From Bacillota bacterium (GTDB taxonomy: Bacteria > Bacillota > Clostridia > Oscillospirales > Acutalibacteraceae): a stretch of DNA of 37,870 nt. The stretch lies in contig JAKOXU010000093.1 of NCBI GenBank assembly GCA_029780875.1, forward strand, positions 1-37,870. The letters are read 5' to 3'. Made by a program: the position numbers and the translations under genes. Under the pieces are notes generated by a model. The model was not told the origin of the DNA and did not search any database. It saw nothing but the letters and a program-made list of their open reading frames with translations. Shown one piece after another: positions 27,527 to 37,870 of this stretch. Within the stretch, counting starts at the first letter, position 1; the number at the start of each line of letters is the position of its first letter.

Positions 27527-30500
27527 ATGGCTGAAGTTAAGCGGATTTTCGTTGAAAAGAAAAAGGGTTTTGACATTGAGGCTTCCCATTTGCTGAAGGA
27601 TTTGAGGGATAACCTGGGTATTCGGGGCCTTATGGAAGTTCGGCTTTTAAACAGGTATGACATTTCCGGCATCAGCGATGAGGAGTTGAATTTGGCAAAG
27701 AGGATGATTTTCTCGGAGCCGAATGTGGATATTGTTTATGATGAGGAGCTCAACCTCCCCGCAGAGTACAGGGTTTTTGCCATGGAGTATTTGCCGGGGC
27801 AGTATGACCAAAGGGCGGATTCGGCTGCCCAGTGTGTGCAGCTTCTGACCCAAGGGGAGGCGCCGAAGGTGCGCAGCGCCAAGGTGGTTGCCCTGAAAGG
27901 GGATATCTCCGACGGGGATGTGGAGAGGGTTAAGGATTATCTTATTAACCCTGTGGAGTCGCGCCTTGCTTCCTTTGAAAAGCCCCCTTCCCTTGACCTT
28001 GAGGTGAGCGTGCCCGAGGATGTGGCGGTGATGGAAGGCTTTACAAAGCTGGATGGGGAAGGTGTCATGCGGCTTTGGAAGGAGCTCGGCCTTGCCATGA
28101 CGGCCGAGGACCTTGCCTTTTGCCGGGATTATTTTAGGGATGTGGAGAAAAGGGATCCCACCATTACCGAAATCAGGGTGATTGACACTTATTGGTCCGA
28201 CCACTGCCGGCATACCACCTTTTTGACAAGGCTGGACAGCATTGAAGTTGAAAAGGGGGAACTGGCGGCGCCCATTGAGGAGGCATTGAAAGCCTACCAT
28301 GAGGCAAGGCGGGAAGTATACGGGGAGACCGACAGGGCAGTGACCCTTATGGATATTGCCACCATGGGCATGAAGTTATTAAAGAAGCAAGGAAAATTAA
28401 GCGACCTTGATTTGTCGGATGAAATCAATGCCTGTTCCATTGAGGTGCCGGTGGAGATTGACGGCAAGGTGGAGACTTGGCTTGTGCAGTTTAAGAATGA
28501 GACCCACAACCACCCCACCGAAATCGAGCCTTTTGGCGGGGCGGCTACCTGCCTTGGCGGGGCGATACGGGATCCCCTTTCCGGGCGGGCTTATGTCTAT
28601 CAGGCCATGCGTGTGACAGGGAGCGGCGACCCCCGCACTCCCATTGAAAAGACCTTGCCCGGGAAACTCTCCCAAAGGAAGATAACCGTAGGGGCGGCCC
28701 AAGGGTATAGTAGCTATGGCAATCAGATAGGGCTTGCCACCGGGCAGGTAAATGAGATTTACGATGAGGGATATGTGGCAAAGAGGATGGAAATAGGCGC
28801 CGTTATCGGCGCTTGCCCGAAGGAGAATGTAAAGCGGGAAAAGCCGGCGCCGGGGGATGTCATCGTGCTGCTGGGTGGCAGGACGGGAAGGGACGGCTGC
28901 GGCGGAGCTACCGGCTCGTCCAAGGCCCATACCCAGGAGTCTACTGCCCTTTGCGGGGCAGAGGTGCAAAAGGGCAACCCGCCTACCGAGCGGAAAATCC
29001 AAAGGCTTTTTAGGAATCCCGAAGCCAGCCGGCTTATCAAGAAATGCAACGACTTCGGCGCCGGCGGGGTGTGCGTTGCCATTGGGGAGCTGGCCCCCGG
29101 GCTTGAGATTGAGCTTGACAAGGTGCCCAAAAAGTACGAGGGGTTGGACGGCACCGAGCTTGCCATATCCGAGTCCCAGGAGAGGATGGCGGTAGTGCTG
29201 GATGCCTGCGATGTGGAAAAGTTTATCGAGCTTGCAAACCGGGAAAACCTTGAGGCTACTCCCGTGGCGAGGGTGAGCGAAACTCCGCGGCTTGTCATGC
29301 GGTGGCGGGGCAAAAAGATTGTGGATATAACCCGCGCCTTCCTTGACACAAACGGGGTGCAGCAGCGGGCCCGGGCCATTATTTCCGCTGTGGACCCGGC
29401 GGGGAATTATAGGGAAAGGGTGCCTCGGGAGATTGAAGGAAAGGAAATCGACAGGGCTTTTAAAGATAACCTTGCAAGGCTGAATGTGGCGGCCCAAAAG
29501 GGGCTTGTGGAAATGTTTGACAGCACCATCGGCGCGGGAACTGTGCTAATGCCCTTTGGTGGTGCCCATCAGTTGACGCCCGAGGAGGCCATGGTTGCCA
29601 AAATCCCCTCCCTCAAGGGGGAGACTGATACCGCTACCGCCATGAGCTTTGGGTTTATGCCCGGTTTGTCCCGGTGGAGCCCCTTCCACGGGGCGGCCTA
29701 TGCCGTGGTGGAGAGCTTGTCCAAAATAGCGGCGGTGGGCGCGCCGGCCTTGAAGGCGCGGCTGACCTTCCAAGAGTATTTTGAACGGATGTACGGGGAG
29801 CCTCGGCGATTCGGAAAGCCCGCGGCGGCACTTTTGGGCGCCTTTTTGGCCCAGAAAAAGCTGGGGGTGCCTTCCATCGGCGGCAAGGACAGCATGTCGG
29901 GCTCCTTTGAGGATATGGATGTGCCGCCTACCCTTGTGAGCTTTGCCGTGGCTTTGACTAAAGCGTCGAAGACGGTGTCGGCGGCCTTTAAAAGGGCGGG
30001 GTCGAAGGTGTGCTTTGTGCCCGTGCCTGTGGATAAGGCCACTGCCCTGCCCGATTGGGAAAAGCTCCGGGCTTTGTATGAGAAGATTTTTGAGCTTGCC
30101 GATAGCGGCGAAATTTTGGCGGCCTGCGTGGTAAAAGAAGGGGGCGCCGCCGCGGCTGTGGCGAAAATGGCTTTCGGTAACAAAATCGGGTTTGAGTTTG
30201 AGGTAAGCGACGGGCGGCTTTTGTTTGCGCCCCTTTGCGGCTCCTTTGTGCTGGAGTTAAAAGGCGATGGGGATTTGGCGGAGTTTGGGGCGGTGGCGCT
30301 GGGACGCACCATAGCAGAGCCCTATATTGTAATTGAAAGCAAGAAAATGCCCATCGGTGAGCTGATCGAGGTTTGGAGGGGGACTTTAAACAACATTTTC
30401 CCAGACGCGGCCGACGCTGTGCCGAAAATGGAGCCGAAAATCGTGCCCTTTGGGGAAAGGCTTATAAAGGCGCCGGCTATAAAGGCGGCAAAGCCGAGGG

Positions 30501-31288
30501 TCTTTATACCCGTTTTCCCCGGCACGAACTGTGAGGTGGACACTGCCCGGGCCTTTGAAAGGGCGGGGGCGAAGGCCGAGATACTGGTTGTCAATAACCT
30601 GACGCCCGCTGCCATTGAGGAGACGGTGCGGAAAATGGCGGAGCTGATTGATAAGTCCCAGATCGTCATGATTCCCGGCGGGTTTTCGGGGGGCGACGAG
30701 CCCGACGGCAGCGGCAAGTTTATCGCCACGACTTTTCGCAACCCCTATGTCAAAGAGGCGGTGACACGCCTTTTGGAGGAGCGGGACGGGCTGATGCTGG
30801 GAATTTGCAACGGGTTCCAAGCTTTAATCAAGCTCGGGCTTGTGCCTTACGGAAAGGTTTGCGAGATTGGCGAGGATGACCCGACCTTGACCTTTAACAC
30901 CATCGGGCGGCATATTTCCCGAATGGTGAGGACCAAAGTAGTGTCGGTAAAGTCTCCGTGGCTGGCAAAGTGCGAGTTGGGGGACATCCATGCCATAGCC
31001 ATTTCCCACGGGGAAGGGCGCTTTGTGGCAAATGAGGAGACCTTGATGAAGCTGAACGAAAAGGGGCAGGTGGCCTTCCAATATGTCGACTTGGAGGGCA
31101 AGGCCACAGGGGATCCCCTCTATAACCCCAACGGGTCGGTGTGCGCCATTGAGGGCATTACCAGCCCCGACGGGCGGGTGCTGGGCAAGATGGGCCACTC
31201 GGAGAGGATCGGAAACGGGGTCTGCATCAATGTGCCCGGGGAGAAGGACCAGCACCTGTTTGAGGCGGGGGTTGAGTATTTTAGGTGA
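27527..31288 (+). CDS. purL: phosphoribosylformylglycinamidine synthase, large fused form
   Basis: About 1253 aa; DTYWSDHCRHTTF, FKNETHNHPTEIEPFGGAATC, SIGGKDSMSGSF, C-terminal glutaminase FIPVFPGTNCEVDTARAF...GICNGFQALIKLGL. Confidence 0.94.
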   Translation: MAEVKRIFVEKKKGFDIEASHLLKDLRDNLGIRGLMEVRLLNRYDISGISDEELNLAKRMIFSEPNVDIVYDEELNLPAEYRVFAMEYLPGQYDQRADSAAQCVQLLTQGEAPKVRSAKVVALKGDISDGDVERVKDYLINPVESRLASFEKPPSLDLEVSVPEDVAVMEGFTKLDGEGVMRLWKELGLAMTAEDLAFCRDYFRDVEKRDPTITEIRVIDTYWSDHCRHTTFLTRLDSIEVEKGELAAPIEEALKAYHEARREVYGETDRAVTLMDIATMGMKLLKKQGKLSDLDLSDEINACSIEVPVEIDGKVETWLVQFKNETHNHPTEIEPFGGAATCLGGAIRDPLSGRAYVYQAMRVTGSGDPRTPIEKTLPGKLSQRKITVGAAQGYSSYGNQIGLATGQVNEIYDEGYVAKRMEIGAVIGACPKENVKREKPAPGDVIVLLGGRTGRDGCGGATGSSKAHTQESTALCGAEVQKGNPPTERKIQRLFRNPEASRLIKKCNDFGAGGVCVAIGELAPGLEIELDKVPKKYEGLDGTELAISESQERMAVVLDACDVEKFIELANRENLEATPVARVSETPRLVMRWRGKKIVDITRAFLDTNGVQQRARAIISAVDPAGNYRERVPREIEGKEIDRAFKDNLARLNVAAQKGLVEMFDSTIGAGTVLMPFGGAHQLTPEEAMVAKIPSLKGETDTATAMSFGFMPGLSRWSPFHGAAYAVVESLSKIAAVGAPALKARLTFQEYFERMYGEPRRFGKPAAALLGAFLAQKKLGVPSIGGKDSMSGSFEDMDVPPTLVSFAVALTKASKTVSAAFKRAGSKVCFVPVPVDKATALPDWEKLRALYEKIFELADSGEILAACVVKEGGAAAAVAKMAFGNKIGFEFEVSDGRLLFAPLCGSFVLELKGDGDLAEFGAVALGRTIAEPYIVIESKKMPIGELIEVWRGTLNNIFPDAADAVPKMEPKIVPFGERLIKAPAIKAAKPRVFIPVFPGTNCEVDTARAFERAGAKAEILVVNNLTPAAIEETVRKMAELIDKSQIVMIPGGFSGGDEPDGSGKFIATTFRNPYVKEAVTRLLEERDGLMLGICNGFQALIKLGLVPYGKVCEIGEDDPTLTFNTIGRHISRMVRTKVVSVKSPWLAKCELGDIHAIAISHGEGRFVANEETLMKLNEKGQVAFQYVDLEGKATGDPLYNPNGSVCAIEGITSPDGRVLGKMGHSERIGNGVCINVPGEKDQHLFEAGVEYFR

Positions 31289-31347
31289 TGGCCTGCCCTT
31301 TGTGAGAAAAGGAACGGGGCAAAACTTGGACTGAATTATGTTTTGAC

Positions 31348-31388
31348 GGCAAAGCCGCGCCCCTTTGGCGGCTTTGCCGAAGGTTTTT
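31348..31388 (+). terminator. intrinsic terminator of purL
   Basis: GGCAAAGCCGC-gcccctttg-GCGGCTTTGCC, then GAAGGTTTTT. Confidence 0.7.
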
Positions 31389-31681
31389 ATCGGGGAAGGC
31401 GGCGAAGGGAATTTATTGCCGATAAAAATGCCCCAAAAATGGGGCTTTGGCGGTGTTAGCAGGGCTTTGTCCCCTTGTAAGGCTTTAGAAAGGGTGTTTT
31501 TGAGGGGATGGAGGGTACACATTTATATAATGGTTGCCCCGATAGGCGGTTTCGGCGGTTGAGAAGGCTCTGAATTTGCGTAAAAATTGGCGTCAAAAGG
31601 CGGTTTTGAGGGTTAAGGCGGGGGAGAAGGGGAAAAGCGGGAGAAAAATCAAAAAATTTTAAGAAAAAATTAAAATTTTGC

Positions 31682-31710
31682 TTGCAATTTGGGAAAGTTT
31701 ATAGTATTAT
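31682..31710 (+). promoter_or_regulatory. sigma-A promoter of the S10 operon
   Basis: TTGCAA, 17 nt, TATTAT. Confidence 0.65.
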
Positions 31711-31716
31711 ACGAAG

Positions 31717-31975
31717 GTGCGACTGCAAAGATATGCGATGAAGCGGGAGGTTGCCGCCTATAGCGGGAGATTTCCGTGGAGTATGTCCGTTTTTAAACCG
31801 GGCGACAGGTAGTAACGCAAAGCTCCTTTTCGGGGTCTTGCGCAAAGACTTTTTAACGCTCCCGGATTAAACAGAATCCTGTTAATCCGGTTTTTCAAAT
31901 GCCAAAGTGTGAAACACCCGGCATAGTGTTAGAAAGCACTACCCGCCAAACTAAATTTCAGGGAGGCAAAGACAA
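31717..31975 (+). ncRNA. long structured leader of the S10 operon with attenuator-like hairpins
   Basis: ~259-nt leader; CGCAAAGCTCC/GGGGTCTTGCG alternative to GTCTT/AAGAC+T5; 13-bp hairpin 31862-31890 + T5. Confidence 0.5.
31862..31895 (+). terminator. leader terminator/attenuator hairpin upstream of rpsJ
   Basis: CCGGATTAAACAGAATCCTGTTAATCCGG (13 bp, one bulged A, 4-nt loop), then TTTTT. Confidence 0.6.
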
Positions 31976-32290
31976 ATGGCAGTCAAAAAGGAAAAAATCA
32001 GGATAAGGCTCAAGAGCTATGACCACAATCTGGTGGATAAAGCCGCCGAAAAGATTGTGGAGACGGCAAAGCGTACCGGTGCCAGCGTTTCGGGCCCTGT
32101 GCCCCTGCCCACCGAGAAGCAGATCATCACCATTCTCCGCGCTGTGCACAAGTATAAGGACAGCCGCGAGCAGTTTGAGTACCGTACTCACAAGAGGCTT
32201 ATCGATATTTTAAGGCCCTCTAACAAGACAGTTGAGGCTTTGATGGGCTTAGAGCTCCCCGCCGGCGTCGAGATTGAGATTAAGCTCTAA
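31976..32290 (+). CDS. rpsJ: 30S ribosomal protein S10
   Basis: [40 protein letters not shown]. Confidence 0.98.
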   Translation: MAVKKEKIRIRLKSYDHNLVDKAAEKIVETAKRTGASVSGPVPLPTEKQIITILRAVHKYKDSREQFEYRTHKRLIDILRPSNKTVEALMGLELPAGVEIEIKL

Positions 32291-32360
32291 AGCGGCTGTC
32301 TGTGCCGCAGGTCATGTTGGCTCCTTTGAGAGTCAACCAATAACCAAAGGAGGTTTACTT

Positions 32361-32999
32361 ATGAAAAAAGGAATAATCGGCAGAAAAATAGGGATGACCC
32401 AGCTTTTTGACGAGAGCGGGAAGGTCATTCCCTGCACTGTCATTGAAGCCGGTCCTTGCGTGGTTGTTCAGAAGAAAACCGTGGAAAAGGACGGCTACAG
32501 CGCCATTCAGGTCGGATTTGGCGATATTGCGCCAAGAAAGGTAAATCGGCCCCTTTCAGGACACTTTACAAAGGTCGATGTGGCTCCCAAAAGGGTGCTG
32601 CGCGAGTTTAGGCTCGAGGATACCGACGCTTACAATGTTGGGGACATAATCAAGGCGGATACCTTTGCCCCGGGCGATGCCGTTGATGTGCAGGGCACCA
32701 GCAAGGGTAAGGGCTTCCAGGGCGCCATCAAGCGCCACAACTTTGCAAGGCTTAAGATGTCCCACGGTACCGGCCCTGTGGCAAGGCATGCGGGGTCCAT
32801 GGGCTCCAGCGCCAATCCCTCCCGCGTGTTTAAGGGCAAGAAGCTGCCCGGGCATATGGGAGCCGAAACCGTTACCGTCCAGAACCTTGATGTTGTGAAA
32901 GTGGATGCCGAGAACAATTTGATCGCTGTCAAGGGCGCTGTTCCCGGGCCTAAAGGAGCCTATGTAATCATCTATGACAGCGTCAAGAACAAGGCGTAA
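32361..32999 (+). CDS. rplC: 50S ribosomal protein L3
   Basis: [23 protein letters not shown] 32361 with SD aaaggagg. Confidence 0.98.
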   Translation: MKKGIIGRKIGMTQLFDESGKVIPCTVIEAGPCVVVQKKTVEKDGYSAIQVGFGDIAPRKVNRPLSGHFTKVDVAPKRVLREFRLEDTDAYNVGDIIKADTFAPGDAVDVQGTSKGKGFQGAIKRHNFARLKMSHGTGPVARHAGSMGSSANPSRVFKGKKLPGHMGAETVTVQNLDVVKVDAENNLIAVKGAVPGPKGAYVIIYDSVKNKA

Positions 33000-33017
33000 G
33001 GGAAGGAGACTTAAAGT

Positions 33018-33641
33018 ATGCCTAAAGTAGATGTATTTGATATGGCGGGAAGCAAAACCGGTGAAATCGAGCTTTCCGATGCCATATTTGGAATTGAACC
33101 CAATGAGTCGGCTATGCACGCCGTGGTGGTAAACTATCTTGCCAATCAGAGGCAAGGCACCCAGTCCGCCCTTACCCGCGCCGAAGTTGCCGGCGGCGGC
33201 AGGAAGCCCTGGAGGCAGAAGGGTACCGGGCACGCAAGGCAAGGCTCCATCCGCTCTCCTCAGTGGAGGCACGGCGGCGTGGTCTTTGCTCCGAAGCCCA
33301 GAGATTACAGGTACCCGATTAATAAGAAGGTAAAGAGGCTGGCCCTTCATTCCGCTTTTTCCAGCAAGGTTTTGAACAATGATATCATCGTGGTGGACGG
33401 CATTAAGTTTGATAACTTCTCAACAAAGAGTGCCGTTGCCATGCTCAAAGCCTTGAATGTGGAGAAAAAGGCCCTGGTTGTGCTGGCGGAAAAGGATGAG
33501 GTGGCTGTCAGGAGCCTCCGCAATATCCCCGGCGTCGATACGGCTTATGTCAATACCATCAATGTATATGACATCCTTGCCCACGACAAGCTGATTTTGG
33601 ATAAGGGTTCCATCTCCAAGATAGAGGAGGTTTATGCCTGA
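33018..33641 (+). CDS. rplD: 50S ribosomal protein L4
   Basis: [29 protein letters not shown]. Confidence 0.98.
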   Translation: MPKVDVFDMAGSKTGEIELSDAIFGIEPNESAMHAVVVNYLANQRQGTQSALTRAEVAGGGRKPWRQKGTGHARQGSIRSPQWRHGGVVFAPKPRDYRYPINKKVKRLALHSAFSSKVLNNDIIVVDGIKFDNFSTKSAVAMLKALNVEKKALVVLAEKDEVAVRSLRNIPGVDTAYVNTINVYDILAHDKLILDKGSISKIEEVYA

Positions 33642-33931
33642 TGAACGCGCATGATATCATCATCAGACCGATTTTGACAGAGCGGTCCCTGGCAGGCGTC
33701 AGGAACAACAAATACACCTTTGAAGTGGCAAAGGATGCTACTAAAATCGATATCGCAAGGGCTGTGGAAGAGCTCTTTAAGGTGAAGGTTGTCAAGGTCA
33801 ACACCGTCTCCGTGAGAGGAAAGCTAAGGAGAAGGGGCAGGTCCGAAGGGTATACTTCCGCTTGGAAAAAGGCCATTGTCACCTTGGCGCCCGGATCCAA
33901 GACCATAGAGTTCTTTGAAGGGCTGATTTAA
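33641..33931 (+). CDS. rplW: 50S ribosomal protein L23
   Basis: [32 protein letters not shown]. Confidence 0.97.
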   Translation: MNAHDIIIRPILTERSLAGVRNNKYTFEVAKDATKIDIARAVEELFKVKVVKVNTVSVRGKLRRRGRSEGYTSAWKKAIVTLAPGSKTIEFFEGLI

Positions 33932-34004
33932 AGCTGAATTTGGCCCGTGGAAGGTATGGGGATTTAACTTCCCCGCAAAGCCATAGAGGAGAGTGAAGCG
34001 TAAT

Positions 34005-34838
34005 ATGCCAATTATAAATTATAAGCCCACTACTGCGGGCAGGCGCAATATGTCGGTTACCGACTATTCGGTTTTGTCTAAAGTAAAGCCCGAAAGGAGC
34101 CTCCTTGCACCCCTTCACAAAAAGTCGGGCAGGAACAGTCAAGGCAAAATCACAGTGCGTCACCGCGGGGGCGGAAATCGCAGAAAGTACAGGATTATTG
34201 ATTTTAAAAGAGATAAGCATGATATGAAGGCTACCGTGCTGTCCATCGAGTATGATCCCAACCGCAGCGCTCATATCGCCCTTGTTCAGTATGAGGACGG
34301 GGAGAAAAGATATATAATTGCTCCTTTGGGACTTAAAGTGGGCGACACCATCGAATCCGGCGACAATGCAGACATTATGCCCGGAAACGCGTTGCCCCTT
34401 TCAAGGATACCGGTCGGTACCTTTGTGCACAACATTGAGCTCCATCCCGGTAAAGGCGGGCAGTTGGCCCGGGCTGCCGGTAACCTGGCACAGCTCATGG
34501 CTAAAGAGGGCAGGTACGCCCTGTTGAGGCTGCCTTCCGGAGAACTCAGGAATGTGCCTCAGGAGTGCATGGCTACCATCGGACAAGTGGGCAACATTGA
34601 CCATGAGAATGTCAAGATTGGCAAGGCGGGCAGAACACGCCACCTTGGAATCCGTCCCACCGTACGCGGTTCCGCCATGAACCCTGTCGACCATCCCCAC
34701 GGCGGCGGCGAAGGCAAGTCCCCCGTTGGTATGCCGTCTCCTGTATCGCCTTGGGGCAAACCCACGCTGGGCTATAAGACCCGCGCGAAGCGCAACCGCT
34801 CCGATAAGTTTATAGTCAAGCGCAGAGGCGTAAAATAA
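34005..34838 (+). CDS. rplB: 50S ribosomal protein L2
   Basis: [34 protein letters not shown]. Confidence 0.98.
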   Translation: MPIINYKPTTAGRRNMSVTDYSVLSKVKPERSLLAPLHKKSGRNSQGKITVRHRGGGNRRKYRIIDFKRDKHDMKATVLSIEYDPNRSAHIALVQYEDGEKRYIIAPLGLKVGDTIESGDNADIMPGNALPLSRIPVGTFVHNIELHPGKGGQLARAAGNLAQLMAKEGRYALLRLPSGELRNVPQECMATIGQVGNIDHENVKIGKAGRTRHLGIRPTVRGSAMNPVDHPHGGGEGKSPVGMPSPVSPWGKPTLGYKTRAKRNRSDKFIVKRRGVK

Positions 34839-34859
34839 GGTTGAAAGGAGCAAGGTAGT

Positions 34860-35138
34860 ATGGGTAGAAGTTTGAAAAAGGGTCCTTATGTGCACCCTTC
34901 TTTGATGAAAAAGATAAAAGCCATGAATGAGACCGGCGAAAAGAGAATTGTTAAGACTTGGAGCCGCGCGTCCACCATCTTCCCCGAATTTGTGGGGCAC
35001 ACTATCGCCGTCCATGACGGGCGCAAACATGTGCCGGTTTATGTTACCGAGGATATGGTGGGCCACAGGTTGGGTGAGTTTGCGCCTACCAGAACCTTTA
35101 AGGGACATGCCGGCTCAAAGACCAGCGGGTCCAAGTAG
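34860..35138 (+). CDS. rpsS: 30S ribosomal protein S19
   Basis: [37 protein letters not shown]. Confidence 0.98.
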   Translation: MGRSLKKGPYVHPSLMKKIKAMNETGEKRIVKTWSRASTIFPEFVGHTIAVHDGRKHVPVYVTEDMVGHRLGEFAPTRTFKGHAGSKTSGSK

Positions 35139-35158
35139 GGCTTGAAAGGAGTAATACC

Positions 35159-35500
35159 ATGGAAGTATTGGAAGCTAAAGCACATTTAAGGTATGCCCGT
35201 ATCTCTCCCAGAAAGGTGAAGATAGTGCTCGACCTTATCAGAAATCAGGATGTGGATAAGGCCTTTGCTATTCTGAAATTCACCCCGAAAGCTGCTTGCG
35301 GGTACCTGTTAAAGCTGCTCAAGTCCTGTGTGGCAAACGCCGAACAGAAAAATATGGATGTCTCAAGGCTTTATATTTCCGAATGCCATGTGAGCCCCGG
35401 TCCCATCCTCAAACGCATTCGCCCCAGAGCTCAAGGCCGTGCGTACAGGGTTGAGAAGAAGACTTCTCATGTCACCTTGATACTCAGGGAAAAGGAATAA
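35159..35500 (+). CDS. rplV: 50S ribosomal protein L22
   Basis: AHLRYARISPRKVKIVLDLIR; KRIRPRAQGRAYRVEKKTSHVT. Confidence 0.98.
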   Translation: MEVLEAKAHLRYARISPRKVKIVLDLIRNQDVDKAFAILKFTPKAACGYLLKLLKSCVANAEQKNMDVSRLYISECHVSPGPILKRIRPRAQGRAYRVEKKTSHVTLILREKE

Positions 35501-35516
35501 GGAGAGGAGATAGAGT

Positions 35517-36185
35517 ATGGGTCAGAAAATACATCCGCACGGTTTAAGAGTGGGAATTATCAGGGACTGGAATTCCCGCTGGTTTGCCAAGGACGACAAA
35601 GAGTTCGCCAAAAATGTTATTGAGGACTATAACCTCAGGAAGATATTGCTGAAGCAGCTTGCCCCTGCCGGGGTGCCTTCCGTTGAGATTGAAAGGGACG
35701 CTTCCCGAGTCAGGATCAACATTTACTGCGCAAAGCCCGGTATTGTCATAGGCAAGGGCGGCGCCGAAATCGAGAAGCTGCGCAAGCAGTGCGAGGCTTT
35801 CCTCAATAAGCAGGTAGTTATCAATATTATTGAAATAAAGAACCCCAATCTCAATGCGCAGTTGGTGGCAGAGTCCATCGCAGCGCAGCTTGAGAAGAGA
35901 GTGTCCTTCCGCCGCGCCATGAAGCAGGCTATCGGCCGCTGCATGAAGATGGGTGCAAAGGGCATCAAGACACAAGTTTCCGGCCGTTTGGGCGGCGCTG
36001 AAATTGCTCGTACAGAGCACTATCATGAGGGAACTATTCCGCTGCAGACCATCAGGGCTGATATTGATTACGGCTTTGCCGAAGCCCATACCACCTACGG
36101 CCGTATCGGCTGCAAGGTGTGGATCTATAAGGGCGAAGTTCTGAGCGATGGGTCTGCTTCCCGCAAGGAAGGGGGCAACAAGTAA
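35517..36185 (+). CDS. rpsC: 30S ribosomal protein S3
   Basis: [26 protein letters not shown] motif. Confidence 0.98.
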   Translation: MGQKIHPHGLRVGIIRDWNSRWFAKDDKEFAKNVIEDYNLRKILLKQLAPAGVPSVEIERDASRVRINIYCAKPGIVIGKGGAEIEKLRKQCEAFLNKQVVINIIEIKNPNLNAQLVAESIAAQLEKRVSFRRAMKQAIGRCMKMGAKGIKTQVSGRLGGAEIARTEHYHEGTIPLQTIRADIDYGFAEAHTTYGRIGCKVWIYKGEVLSDGSASRKEGGNK

Positions 36186-36190
36186 TGTTA

Positions 36191-36613
36191 ATGCCGAAAC
36201 GCGTTAAATACCGTAAAGTGCAAAGGGGCCGCATGAAGGGCAGGGCTTCCCGCGGCAATACAATTGACTATGGAAAGTACGGCCTTGTGGCTATGGAGCC
36301 GGCATGGATTACTTCTAACCAGATTGAGGCTGCCCGTATCGCCTTGACCCGTTACATCAAGCGCGGCGGTCAGGTTTGGATAAAGGTTTTCCCCGACAAG
36401 CCGGTTACCGCTAAGCCTGCCGAGACCCGAATGGGTTCCGGTAAGGGCTCCCCGGAATATTGGGTGGCTGTTGTCAAGCCGGACAGGGTGCTTTTTGAAC
36501 TGGACGGCGTTGATGAAGAAGTTGCCCGCGAAGCTATGAGATTGGCTGCCAGCAAACTTCCCATTAAGTGCAAGTTTGTTGTCAAGGCTGAAACGGAGGG
36601 CGATAACGCATGA
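36191..36613 (+). CDS. rplP: 50S ribosomal protein L16
   Basis: [32 protein letters not shown]. Confidence 0.98.
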   Translation: MPKRVKYRKVQRGRMKGRASRGNTIDYGKYGLVAMEPAWITSNQIEAARIALTRYIKRGGQVWIKVFPDKPVTAKPAETRMGSGKGSPEYWVAVVKPDRVLFELDGVDEEVAREAMRLAASKLPIKCKFVVKAETEGDNA

Positions 36614-36807
36614 AAGCCAAGGAGTTAAGAGATTTGTCCGTAAATGAGCTGAAAGATAAGCTTAATGATCTGAAGGCTGAGCTTTTTAACCTTAGGTTTC
36701 AGCATTCCATAAACCAGTTGGACAATCCCATGCGTCTTAACCATGTAAAAAAAGATATCGCTCGCATTAAAACAATTTTGCGCGAGAATGAGCTCAAGGA
36801 GGGTTAA
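36610..36807 (+). CDS. rpmC: 50S ribosomal protein L29
   Basis: [31 protein letters not shown]. Confidence 0.97.
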   Translation: MKAKELRDLSVNELKDKLNDLKAELFNLRFQHSINQLDNPMRLNHVKKDIARIKTILRENELKEG

Positions 36808-36813
36808 GGCTAT

Positions 36814-37068
36814 ATGGATAGGAATCTGAGGAAAACAAGGGTTGGCAAGGTTGTCAGCGATAAAATGGACAAGACCGTTGTTGTGGTGGTTGAGTCAAGG
36901 GTCTTGCATCCCCTTTACAATAAGATTGTCAAACAGACCAAGAAGTTTAAGGTTCACGACGAAAACAACGAGTGCAAGATTGGCGATAAGGTTTTAATTA
37001 TGGAGACCCGGCCTCTTTCTAAAGATAAAAGATGGCGTTTGGTTGAAATTATCGAAAAAGCCAAGTAA
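36814..37068 (+). CDS. rpsQ: 30S ribosomal protein S17
   Basis: [22 protein letters not shown]. Confidence 0.97.
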   Translation: MDRNLRKTRVGKVVSDKMDKTVVVVVESRVLHPLYNKIVKQTKKFKVHDENNECKIGDKVLIMETRPLSKDKRWRLVEIIEKAK

Positions 37069-37101
37069 AATTTTCGCTCCCATGGGGAAGGAGGAAGCAC
37101 T

Positions 37102-37470
37102 GTGATTCAACAAGAGAGCATACTCACGGTTGCCGACAATACCGGCGCAAAAGAAATCAAATGCATTCGCGTGCTGGGCGGCTCCGGAAAAAGGTATGCC
37201 AATATCGGCGATATTATTATAGCATCGGTTAAAAAGGTTACCCCGGGCGGCGCCGTTAAAAAAGGCGATGTTGTCAAAGCCGTGGTTGTGCGATCCGCTT
37301 TCGGGATGCGCCGTGATGACGGCTCATATATCAGGTTTGATGACAATGCTGCAGTTATAATTAGAGATGATAATAATCCGAGGGGTACGCGTATTTTTGG
37401 CCCGGTCGCAAGAGAGCTTCGTGAGAAGAACTTTTCGAAGATTTTGAGTCTTGCCCCGGAGGTACTCTGA
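37102..37470 (+). CDS. rplN: 50S ribosomal protein L14
   Basis: [27 protein letters not shown]. Confidence 0.98.
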   Translation: MIQQESILTVADNTGAKEIKCIRVLGGSGKRYANIGDIIIASVKKVTPGGAVKKGDVVKAVVVRSAFGMRRDDGSYIRFDDNAAVIIRDDNNPRGTRIFGPVARELREKNFSKILSLAPEVL

Positions 37471-37486
37471 TGGGAGGGTTATTAAA

Positions 37487-37813
37487 GTGAGAAAAAAGGT
37501 ACATGTAAAAACAGGCGATACCGTTTATGTCATCAGCGGCAGAGATAAGGGTAAAAAGGGCAAGGTGCTCGAGGTCAGCCCCAAGGAAGGTAAAATCATC
37601 GTTGAGGGCGTCAGCATCGTTAACAAGCATGTTAAGCCCAGAAAAATGGGAGACCCGGGCGGAATTATCAAGGCGGAAGCCCCGATCTACGCCTGCAAGG
37701 TCATGCCTGTATGCCCCAACTGCGGCAAACCCACCAGAGTGGGGCATATGGTCTCTAGTGACGGCAAGAAGTACCGCGTTTGCAAGAGAAAAGATTGCGG
37801 CGAAACTTTTTAA
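37487..37813 (+). CDS. rplX: 50S ribosomal protein L24
   Basis: [29 protein letters not shown]-terminal [14 protein letters not shown] 37487 with SD gggaggg. Confidence 0.96.
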   Translation: MRKKVHVKTGDTVYVISGRDKGKKGKVLEVSPKEGKIIVEGVSIVNKHVKPRKMGDPGGIIKAEAPIYACKVMPVCPNCGKPTRVGHMVSSDGKKYRVCKRKDCGETF

Positions 37814-37825
37814 GGAGGAATAAGC

Positions 37826-37870
37826 ATGGCAAGGCTCAAGGACTATTATAAGAGCGAAGTCGCTCCTGCC
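37826..37870 (+). CDS. rplE: 50S ribosomal protein L5, N-terminus only (runs off window)
   Basis: MARLKDYYKSEVAPA after SD taaggagg; position in the S10 operon. Confidence 0.9.
   Translation, partial: MARLKDYYKSEVAPA

Noticed and set aside
28397-29497. 366-aa antisense ORF within purL (and other long antisense ORFs, e.g. 3116-3817, 17143-18066)
   Set aside because: Low-complexity shadow ORFs of GC-rich coding sequence on the opposite strand; no domain, no SD, strong conserved gene on the other strand.
37487-37813. Unusual L24 with C-terminal cysteines
   Set aside because: [11 protein letters not shown]-type C-termini are, to my knowledge, common in clostridial L24, so not novel.
1-37870. 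Mobile elements, prophage, CRISPR, toxin-antitoxin or defense systems
   Set aside because: Looked for transposase/integrase ORFs, direct-repeat/spacer arrays and small paired ORFs; none found.

Overview
The window is a chromosomal segment from a Clostridia-type Firmicute. It is mostly vertically inherited core gene clusters. I see no transposase, integrase, phage module, CRISPR array, rRNA or tRNA. Left to right: a KamA-family radical SAM protein and an acyl-ACP thioesterase; oadG/oadB sodium-pump decarboxylase subunits without an adjacent alpha subunit; a minus-strand NAD(P)-binding FAD oxidoreductase plus GtrA pair; rfbA; a polysaccharide deacetylase; a PucR/CdaR-like regulator followed by ftsE-ftsX-EnvC/M23-S41 protease; greA-lysS; a membrane-anchored hypothetical; ilvD; a small secreted-protein gene broken at a T6 tract; minus-strand rsmD-coaD-coiled-coil protein; ylxM-ffh-rpsP-khpA-rimM-trmD; an HPr-like protein; uvrC-purL; and the start of the S10 ribosomal protein operon (rpsJ to rplE). 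The coding content is ordinary, so the best leads are non-coding: an H-type pseudoknot in the kamA-like leader, a ~200-nt structured RNA with its own promoter upstream of rfbA, an attenuator-like S10 leader, a terminator hairpin that contains the next gene's Shine-Dalgarno, a 25-bp dyad at the ylxM-ffh start site, and three 16-18 bp tandem duplications within promoters or leaders. All pairings were read by eye. No folding, covariance or database search was run.
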